DNA from: CBDTYW01 sp965364735
GTDB lineage: Bacteria > Actinomycetota > Nitriliruptoria > Nitriliruptorales > Nitriliruptoraceae
Length of the DNA stretch: 6,714 nucleotides
Assembly (NCBI GenBank): GCA_965364735.1
Contig: CBDTYW010000211.1
Coordinates: 1 to 6,714 of the forward strand
Direction: 5' to 3'
The position numbers and the translations under genes were made by a program. The notes below the pieces were generated by a model that saw only the letters and a program-made list of their open reading frames with translations, was not told where the DNA came from and did not search any database. Shown here one piece after another: positions 1-5,624 of the stretch. Every line of letters begins with the position of its first letter. Position 1 is the first letter of the stretch.

Positions 1-1
1 C

Positions 2-2320
2 GAGATCGTCGCCGAGGTCGAGCAGTGGTCGGCCCACGCGCTCGGCACCGAGCGCCGCTCCAGCGCCCGGCTCGCCCTGCGGCTGGCCGCGCCGCCGCCA
101 CGTGACCTCGAGGCCGACGAGTCGGAGGCACCCCGTCGCCTCGAAGCACGTCCCTGGCACCTCCACTACGAGCTCGAAGCCGCCCACGACGGCAGCGCGA
201 CCGTGTCCGCCGCAGAGGTCTGGGCCCAGCCCACCGGCCTGCTCGAGCTCGGTGGCCGTCGCGTCGATGACGCCCACGAAACGATCATCCGTGGCTTGGC
301 GGAAGCTGCCACCGTCATCCCGGAGGTCGACCGCTCGCTGGACGAGGCGTGCCCCATCGGGGTCGACATCTCGCTCGACCGCGTCTCCGACCTGCTCGGC
401 GAAGGCCGTGCGGAGCTCGAGTCGACCGGTGTCGCGCTGCGCCTCCCGCCGGACCTCGACGTCGCGGGCCACCAGCGTCTGCGCGCCCGTATGCGCCTCG
501 GCTCCGGTCAGGTCTCCGAGGTCGGCAAGGTCGACGCCACGACGTTCGACCGCGGCATGCTCACCGACTTCCGCTACGAGATCGCCATCGGCGACGACGT
601 TCTGACGCCCGAGGAGTTCAGGCAGCTGGTCGCGCTGAAGAGCCCCCTCGTGGAGTGGCGAGGACAATGGGTGCGCGTCGACCTCAACGAGGTCGAGCGG
701 CTCGAGGAGCTCTTCGGGGAGACCGGCTCGATGGGGCTCGCCGAGGCGTTGGCCGCGGCGCTCGCGGAGCGCACCGAGGTCGCAGATCTCGGCTTCGTCG
801 AGACCGTCGCCGAAGGTGAGCTCGCCAAGTTCATCGCGGACCTCCGCGACGCGAAGCGGCCCGAGGAGCCCACGCTCGTCGACGTGCAGGCAGACGTCCG
901 TCCGTACCAGAAGCGCGGGATCGCCTGGATGCAGGGGCTCTCGGCCCTCGGGCTGGGCGCGGTCCTCGCTGACGACATGGGAACCGGAAAGACCCTGGGA
1001 GCGATCGGGCTGCTGTCCGGTCGTGCACAGGACCGGCCGCACCTCGTCGTCTGCCCGACGTCGGTCGTGGGCAACTGGGAGCGCGAGCTCAACCGGTTCA
1101 CGCCGGAGCGCCCCGTCAACCGTCACCACGGACCGGAGCGGGCCGAGGACGCGTTCGCGTTCACGCCCGGCAGCGTCACGGTCACCTCGTACGCGCTGCT
1201 GCGCCGCGACATCGACCTGCTGGCCCAGGTCCAGTGGGACTGCGTCATCTTCGACGAGGCGCAGCAGATCAAGAACACCGCGTCCAAGGGGGCCCGGGCT
1301 GCCCGCGAGCTCGATGCGCGGACCCGGATCGCGCTCACTGGTACGCCGATCGAGAACCGCCTCGCCGAGCTCTGGGCGATCATCGACGTAACGAACCCGG
1401 GCCTGCTCGGCTCGCTGCGCAACTTCACCCGGCACTACGCGGTCCCGATCGAGCGCTGGCACGACCAGGACGCCGCGAACCGGCTCAAGGGCATGGTCGC
1501 ACCGTTCATCCTGCGGCGCCTCAAGACCGACCCGGAGGTTGCGCTCGACCTGCCGCCCAAGACCGTCGTCGACGTCATCTGCTCGCTCACCCGTGAGCAG
1601 GCGTCGCTCTACCAGGCGGTGCTCGACAAGACGTTCTCCGGCGACGGGCTCACCGGCGACGCGATCACGCGTCGCGGACGGATCCTGGCGCTGCTCACGG
1701 CGCTCAAGCAGGTCTGCAACCACCCCGCGCACTATCTCAGCGAGGCGGGACCGCTGACCGGACGCTCCGGCAAGCTCGACCGCATGACCGAGATCGTGTC
1801 CGAGCTCACCGATGCCGGCGATCGCGCCCTGATCTTCACGCAGTACCGGAAGATGGGCGACCTGCTCGTCAACCACCTGCACGACGAGGTGAAGCTGCGC
1901 GACGTCCCGTTCCTCCACGGCGGGGTCACCTTGCCGGACCGCGACGAGATGGTCCGCCGCTTCCAGGAGGACGACGACGCCCCGCCGGTCATGATCGTCT
2001 CGCTCCGTGCCGGTGGAACCGGCCTGAACCTGACGCGCGCGTCCCACGTCATTCACTTCGACCGCTGGTGGAACCCGGCGGTCGAGGACCAGGCGACCGA
2101 CCGTGTGCACCGCATCGGACAGACGCAGGCGGTCACCGTCCACAACCTCGTGACCGCGGGCTCCGTCGAGGAGCGCATCATCGAGGTGCTGGAGCGCAAG
2201 AAGGGCCTCGCCGAGGCTGTCGTCGGGACCGGTGAGACCTGGATCACCGAGCTGAACGACGACGAGCTGCGCGCGCTCGTCGAGCTGTCCTTCGAGGACG
2301 TCGAAGACGAGGTCGCCTGA
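2..2320 (+). CDS. SNF2-family DEAD/DEAH-box helicase, 5'-partial
   Basis: This is a superfamily 2 ATPase of the SNF2/Rad54-like type, which uses ATP to translocate on DNA and remodel protein-DNA complexes; the specific role of this bacterial branch is not known. The frame is open to the window's left edge, giving 772 codons. The GTG at 203 lies inside a conserved-looking stretch (PWHLHYELEA just before it, AAEVW just after), so it is probably internal, and the family usually has about 1,000 residues. Codons 203-257 (608-772) resemble the SNF2-associated helicase region (TPEEFRQL, LVEWRGQWV). ATPase motifs follow: VRPYQKRGIAWM, Walker A DMGTGKT (974-994), CPTSVVGNW, Walker B DEAQ (1253-1264), LTGTPIENRL. 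The second RecA lobe has ALIFTQY, SLRAGGTGLNL and the arginine-finger motif DRVHRIGQ. Walker A has T where SNF2 proteins usually have L. The gene overlaps the next by one base, so the two are probably translationally coupled. Confidence 0.9.
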   Translation, partial: EIVAEVEQWSAHALGTERRSSARLALRLAAPPPRDLEADESEAPRRLEARPWHLHYELEAAHDGSATVSAAEVWAQPTGLLELGGRRVDDAHETIIRGLAEAATVIPEVDRSLDEACPIGVDISLDRVSDLLGEGRAELESTGVALRLPPDLDVAGHQRLRARMRLGSGQVSEVGKVDATTFDRGMLTDFRYEIAIGDDVLTPEEFRQLVALKSPLVEWRGQWVRVDLNEVERLEELFGETGSMGLAEALAAALAERTEVADLGFVETVAEGELAKFIADLRDAKRPEEPTLVDVQADVRPYQKRGIAWMQGLSALGLGAVLADDMGTGKTLGAIGLLSGRAQDRPHLVVCPTSVVGNWERELNRFTPERPVNRHHGPERAEDAFAFTPGSVTVTSYALLRRDIDLLAQVQWDCVIFDEAQQIKNTASKGARAARELDARTRIALTGTPIENRLAELWAIIDVTNPGLLGSLRNFTRHYAVPIERWHDQDAANRLKGMVAPFILRRLKTDPEVALDLPPKTVVDVICSLTREQASLYQAVLDKTFSGDGLTGDAITRRGRILALLTALKQVCNHPAHYLSEAGPLTGRSGKLDRMTEIVSELTDAGDRALIFTQYRKMGDLLVNHLHDEVKLRDVPFLHGGVTLPDRDEMVRRFQEDDDAPPVMIVSLRAGGTGLNLTRASHVIHFDRWWNPAVEDQATDRVHRIGQTQAVTVHNLVTAGSVEERIIEVLERKKGLAEAVVGTGETWITELNDDELRALVELSFEDVEDEVA
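2309..2312 (+). promoter_or_regulatory. Ribosome binding site for the helicase partner
   Basis: GAGG lies 7 bases before the ATG at 2320, inside the last codons of the helicase gene. Together with the TGATG stop/start overlap, this supports the ATG at 2320 and translational coupling of the two genes. Confidence 0.6.
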
Positions 2321-3264
2321 TGCTGACCCGACACCAATGGGCCACACGGATGGCCGACTCCATCGCCCGCGTCGACGGGCCGTCGCACCTTGACCGCGAA
2401 CGAGGCCGTCAGGCGGCGATGCGCGAGGACGTGCTCGACCTCGACACCGCTGCCGGGGTGATCTCCGGACGCGTCTCCCTGGAGCGCCGCAAGCCGGCGC
2501 TCGTCACGATCACGATCGACCCGTGGGGCGACGACGTGTGGGCGGCGTTGCTCCCGAAGATGGCGGCCGAGCTGCGCACGGCGGCCGAGCTCCTCGCGGG
2601 GCGACTGCCCGCGAACCTCGAGGAGATGGTCGAGAGCATCGGTGCGGAGCTGCTGCCGAAGGCCGTCGACCTCACCTTCGACTCAGGCGACCCGGTCGCG
2701 CCATGGCGTGCCGCGGCCGCGATCTGGGCCGCGTGGTGCCGGGCAGCGGACGCCGACCCGCTGCTCGTGTTCGCCCTGCGTGGACGTGACCGCGCGAACC
2801 TGCTCGCCGCGCTCCGAGCGCTGCGCTCAGGGGCCGACGAGATCCCGGTGGCCGTGCCGTCAGGCGGTGGCGTCCAGCTCGTCGCGGAGCTGGGAGCCGA
2901 TCGCTTCACGAACGCGGGTGACCTCGACACGATCCGCGTCCACCCACAGCCGCCGACGACGCCGCAGGCGTTGCTGCGCCATCTCGGCGTCCCACCGGGT
3001 GTGAAGGACGAGATCCCGCTCGAGCGGATCATCCAGCGCGCTGCCGAGACCGCGTGGACGCTCGCCGCTGAGGACGGCTCCGACGAGGCTGACGACGAGG
3101 TCATCCTCGGCGAGCTCCGCGCTCGCGGCATGGCCACGGCGGCGAAGCTTGCCGAAGCTGTCGGCTGGGATGCGGAACGCGCCACCGAGGTCCTCGACCG
3201 CCTCTACGGCGAGGGAACCGTCATGCGTGGCGGCACCGGCGAGAAGGCCCGTTACCGCGCCTGA
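2320..3264 (+). CDS. SWIM-family-like helicase partner with degenerate zinc motif and C-terminal winged helix
   Basis: A 314-residue protein with no clear enzymatic motif. Its layout resembles the small SWIM zinc-finger proteins commonly encoded beside SNF2 helicases in bacteria: a basic region giving DVLDLDTAAGVISGRV (residues 37-52), then AAELLAGRLPANLEEM (88-103), then PLLVFALRGRDRANLL (147-162), then ALLRHLGVPP (217-226). Where those proteins carry CxC...CxH, this one reads FDSGDPVAPWRA (120-131), so none of the four ligands is present; this alignment is from memory. An acidic linker (EDGSDEADDE, 251-260) leads to about 54 residues that look like a winged helix-turn-helix: helices around 261-269, 272-281 and 284-297, then a glycine-rich wing at 303-314. 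The one-base overlap with the helicase suggests the products act together. I infer a DNA-targeting or regulatory subunit; the molecular function is unknown. Confidence 0.7.
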   Translation: MLTRHQWATRMADSIARVDGPSHLDRERGRQAAMREDVLDLDTAAGVISGRVSLERRKPALVTITIDPWGDDVWAALLPKMAAELRTAAELLAGRLPANLEEMVESIGAELLPKAVDLTFDSGDPVAPWRAAAAIWAAWCRAADADPLLVFALRGRDRANLLAALRALRSGADEIPVAVPSGGGVQLVAELGADRFTNAGDLDTIRVHPQPPTTPQALLRHLGVPPGVKDEIPLERIIQRAAETAWTLAAEDGSDEADDEVILGELRARGMATAAKLAEAVGWDAERATEVLDRLYGEGTVMRGGTGEKARYRA

Positions 3265-3271
3265 GGGCGCG
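3256..3271 (+). other. GC-only hairpin across the stop codon of the helicase partner
   Basis: CGCGCC (3256-3261) and GGCGCG (3266-3271) form a perfect 6-bp stem with the tetraloop TGAG, which contains the stop codon TGA. No T-tract follows, so it is not a standard intrinsic terminator. It might slow RNA polymerase, protect an mRNA end, or be chance in such GC-rich DNA. Confidence 0.35.
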
Positions 3272-3281
3272 CTCGATGATC

Positions 3282-3285
3282 AGGA
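3282..3285 (+). promoter_or_regulatory. Ribosome binding site for the RhlG-like SDR
   Basis: AGGA lies 6 bases before the ATG at 3292, in the 27-base gap after the helicase partner. It fixes the start of the dehydrogenase. I see no convincing promoter in this gap, so the gene is probably read from the upstream unit. Confidence 0.6.
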
Positions 3286-3291
3286 CCCGAC

Positions 3292-4071
3292 ATGACCTCC
3301 TACCTCGATGACCTGTTCGGCGTGGCCGGCAAGACCGTGCTCGTAACGGGGGGGACCCGCGGGATCGGGCGGATGATCGCCGAGGGGTTCGTGCGGGCCG
3401 GGGCGACGGTGTTCGTCGCATCGCGCGGGCAGGACGCCGTGGACTCCACCGTCGCGGAGCTGTCCGCGCACGGGACCATCGACGGGACGTCGGCGAACCT
3501 GGCCACGGAGGCCGGCGCGATCGCGCTGCGGGACTGGGTCGCCGAGCGGACCGACCGGCTCGACGTGCTCGTCAACAACGCCGGGGCCACCTGGGGCGAG
3601 GACCTCGCCACCTACCCCGACTCCGCGTGGGACAAGCTGCTCGCGCTCAACGTCAAGGCCGTCTTCCACCTGACCCGAGCATGCACTGGCCTGCTCCAGG
3701 CAGCCGGCACCCAGGAGGTCCCCGCACGCGTGATCAACATCGGCTCGATCGACGGGATCCACGTCCCGGACATGGAGACCTACGCGTACTCGACCTCGAA
3801 GGCCGCGGTGCATCAGCTGACGCGGCACCTCGCGAAGCGCCTCGCCCCGGAGGTCACGGTCAACGCGATCGCGCCCGGCCCGTTCGAGTCGAAGATGATG
3901 GCCGCGACGCTCGACGCGTTCGGCGACGCCATCGCGGAGATGGCGCCGCGCAAGCGGATCGGACAGCCTGACGACATGGCCGGCGTCGCGATCTACCTGG
4001 CGTCCAAGGCCGGTGCCTACACGACGGGGACAATCATCCCCGTCGACGGCGGGCTCGCGACGCTGCTCTAG
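3292..4071 (+). CDS. SDR-family oxidoreductase, RhlG-like, NADPH-preferring
   Basis: A classical short-chain dehydrogenase/reductase of 259 residues, a typical length, predicted to be cytoplasmic. Seen directly: the cofactor motif TGGTRGIG (19-26), the NNAG motif (95-98), and the full catalytic tetrad N120, S152, Y166 and K170 (YSTSK), followed by PGPF (195-198) and a C-terminal IPVDGG (249-254). An arginine right after strand 2 (ASR, R45) and one in the glycine motif (R23) fit NADPH rather than NADH, by the usual SDR rules. The segments NNAGATWGE, RVINIGSIDGI, ETYAYSTSKAAVHQLTR and APGPFESKMMAATL resemble RhlG-type beta-ketoacyl reductases, often annotated 3-oxoacyl-ACP reductase or glucose 1-dehydrogenase. 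The substrate cannot be told from sequence. It follows the helicase pair closely and converges on the - strand NAD(P)-binding gene. Confidence 0.93.
   Translation: MTSYLDDLFGVAGKTVLVTGGTRGIGRMIAEGFVRAGATVFVASRGQDAVDSTVAELSAHGTIDGTSANLATEAGAIALRDWVAERTDRLDVLVNNAGATWGEDLATYPDSAWDKLLALNVKAVFHLTRACTGLLQAAGTQEVPARVINIGSIDGIHVPDMETYAYSTSKAAVHQLTRHLAKRLAPEVTVNAIAPGPFESKMMAATLDAFGDAIAEMAPRKRIGQPDDMAGVAIYLASKAGAYTTGTIIPVDGGLATLL
4068..4071. other. Shared CTAG: overlapping convergent stop codons
   Basis: The + strand SDR gene ends with TAG at 4069-4071 and the - strand NAD(P)-binding gene ends with TAG read from 4070-4068. Both stops come from one CTAG palindrome, so the coding regions overlap tail to tail by four bases and no intergenic terminator fits between them. 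Confidence 0.95.
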
Positions 4072-4754
4072 TCAGCAACGCTCGCCGCGAGACGCTCTGC
4101 TGCGACCTCGGTGGCGAGGTCGCCGCTGGTGAGCTCGGTGATGACGCCGGACAGATCGTCGCGCAGGGTCACGTCGCGGAGGAACGCGGCGACGTCGTCA
4201 CGTGGGATCTCGCCGCCGCCGTGCTCGGGGTCAGGCATGGCGACGAGACCCGTTCCCTCGTGGTCGGTGAGCGCGCCGGGGCGAACGATCGTCCAGTTCA
4301 GCCCCGTGGTGGCGAGGTGGTCGTCGGCGTCGCGCTTCGCCTCCAGGTATGCGCCGAAGTCGCCGTCGGCGATTGTCGGGTCGTGCGCGCCGTGGCTGGA
4401 CACGAGCACGAAGCGTGCGACCTCGCGTGCCTCCGCCCAGTCAGCGAGCTTGATCGCTCCGTCGCGGTCGATCGTCTGCTTCTTCTCGGGTCCGCTGCCC
4501 GGTCCTGCCCCGATCGTGAACACGACCGCGTCGACCGAGGTGACGCCGGCAGCGTCGAGCTGGGAGGTCACGTCACCGGTGACGTCGAGGATGACGGGCT
4601 CGATGCCTTCGCCGGCCACCTCGTCGCGCTGCTCGGCCTTGCGGACGGTGGAGAGCACGCGGTAGCCGTCCGCCGCGAAGCGGGGGGCGAGCAGGCCGCC
4701 GATCGTTCCGTGGCCTCCGGCGATGAGGATGTCCATGTCAGCTCCGTTCGTCAT
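4068..4754 (-). CDS. Atypical SDR, NAD(P)H-binding protein
   Basis: A 228-residue Rossmann-fold protein of the NAD(P)-binding atypical SDR group (the YwnB/YhfK-like type). From M7 it reads MDILIAGGHGTIGG, with the glycine motif G13xxG16xxG19. R38 after the second strand (TVRK) suggests NADP(H). Other family-like features are VLVSSHGAH (116-123), YLEAK (136-140, a YxxxK pair) and WTIVRPGALTDHEGTG (154-169). Members act as oxidoreductases or as redox-sensing NADP binders, and the substrate here is unknown. Two starts are possible: ATG at 4754, and ATG at 4736 preceded by GGAG at 5 bases. The second has the better ribosome site and puts the glycine motif right at the N-terminus, so I favour it (222 residues). 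The gene follows nfo by 24 or 42 bases on the same strand and is probably its co-transcribed downstream neighbour. Confidence 0.9.
   Translation of the reverse strand: MTNGADMDILIAGGHGTIGGLLAPRFAADGYRVLSTVRKAEQRDEVAGEGIEPVILDVTGDVTSQLDAAGVTSVDAVVFTIGAGPGSGPEKKQTIDRDGAIKLADWAEAREVARFVLVSSHGAHDPTIADGDFGAYLEAKRDADDHLATTGLNWTIVRPGALTDHEGTGLVAMPDPEHGGGEIPRDDVAAFLRDVTLRDDLSGVITELTSGDLATEVAAERLAASVAD
4742..4745 (-). promoter_or_regulatory. Ribosome binding site favouring the 4736 start of the atypical SDR
   Basis: On the - strand, GGAG (4745-4742) lies 5 bases before the ATG at 4736-4734. The alternative ATG at 4754 is preceded only by a G-rich GGTGGGAC stretch. This makes the shorter product more likely. 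Confidence 0.5.
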
Positions 4755-4778
4755 GTCCCACCCATGCCCGTCCGCGGG

Positions 4779-5573
4779 TCATGCGAGCCACGTCCGGAGC
4801 CGGTCGAGGTCGCGGCGCTGTCCGCCGTCTTCGCTGGGCGTCTCCACGACGAGCGCGGGCACGCCGAGGCCGGCTGCCGCGACGACCATGTCGCGGACGG
4901 CGTCGCCCATGACCCCGTCATCGAGGTTGGCGTGGCGGTCACGGCCGGCGCCTGCCTCGTCGCGTGACCCGTTGACGTGCAGGAGGTCGATGCCGCCGCA
5001 CGCCTCGGAGAAGGCCCGCACGTAGCCAGCCGGGTCCTCGGCCGAGCGCGCGTCACCGGCCCAGGCGTGACAGGTGTCGAAGCACGTGCCGATCGTGAGG
5101 CCGTCGGTCCGGTCCCGCAGCGCCGTGACGAGTCGGCCGAGCCCCTCGATGCTGCGCCCGGGGGCGATCGTCCCGGTCGCGGTGTTCTCGATCCAGAGCG
5201 GCACGTCGGAGGACATCGGAGTCACGACGTCGACCCAACGATCGATGGCGTCGTCCAGATCGCCACCACCAGCGGGGTGCCCTGCGTGGACGACGACCCC
5301 GCCGGCCCCGACCGTCCCCGCGGCGTCGAGCGTCTGCTGGAGGTTGAGCCGCGACTTCTCGCGGACGTCCGGGTTTCCGGACGCCGGGTTGCAGAGGTAG
5401 GTCGCGTGCACGGCGATGACGCGGCCCGACACCCGGAGCTCCTCGGCGTCTCGGCGGGGGACCGGAGCTCGCCAGTTGCGCGGCGCGGACAGATGCATCT
5501 GCAGGACCTCGGCCCCGACCTCGTCCGCGCTCGCCAGCGGCGTCGCGGCGCGGACGGATGCTCCGAGCAACAT
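4779..5573 (-). CDS. nfo: Deoxyribonuclease IV (AP endonuclease, endonuclease IV)
   Basis: Endonuclease IV cuts the DNA backbone 5' to abasic sites and trims blocked 3' ends in base-excision repair, using three zinc ions in a TIM barrel. At 264 residues it is near the usual length (mycobacterial enzyme about 250, E. coli 285). By comparison with the known E. coli ligands, all nine metal-binding residues are present: H56 (VHATYL), H96 (VVVHAGH), E129 (IENTATG), D166 and H169 (FDTCHAWAGD), H199 (LLHVNG), D212 and H214 (SRDEAGAGRDRHANL), and E244 (VVETPSED). The start MLLGASV aligns with the usual MxxGxHV opening, although the only ribosome-site candidate is a weak GGAAG 10 bases upstream. A variant N201-G202 sits where HxNDS is usual. 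It lies 51 bases after the DegP-like protease on the same strand. The protein is cytoplasmic and probably made as a part of that transcript. Confidence 0.96.
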   Translation of the reverse strand: MLLGASVRAATPLASADEVGAEVLQMHLSAPRNWRAPVPRRDAEELRVSGRVIAVHATYLCNPASGNPDVREKSRLNLQQTLDAAGTVGAGGVVVHAGHPAGGGDLDDAIDRWVDVVTPMSSDVPLWIENTATGTIAPGRSIEGLGRLVTALRDRTDGLTIGTCFDTCHAWAGDARSAEDPAGYVRAFSEACGGIDLLHVNGSRDEAGAGRDRHANLDDGVMGDAVRDMVVAAAGLGVPALVVETPSEDGGQRRDLDRLRTWLA

Positions 5574-5624
5574 GCGCAGGCATCTTCCGGTCGAGAGAGG
5601 ACCGAGCGTAGAGGGGCGATCGGC

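Noticed and set aside
2409..3185. A 258-codon open frame on the - strand
   Set aside because: It is the antisense shadow of the helicase partner: rich in serine, alanine and arginine, with no recognisable motif. The + strand frame has a ribosome site and family-like segments.
2..3264. Possible known anti-phage system built on the SNF2 helicase (for example DISARM-like)
   Set aside because: No methyltransferase, phospholipase D-like protein, nuclease or other defence partner is visible next to the pair, and the downstream genes are metabolic. The left flank is not in the window, so this cannot be fully excluded.
4767..4778. Four-base-pair hairpin (CCCG/CGGG) just after the nfo stop codon
   Set aside because: The stem is too short and no T-tract follows on the transcribed strand; such stems are expected by chance at this GC content.
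4221..4967. A 248-codon open frame on the + strand spanning the atypical SDR and the end of nfo
   Set aside because: It crosses two well-supported - strand genes and shows no domain motif.
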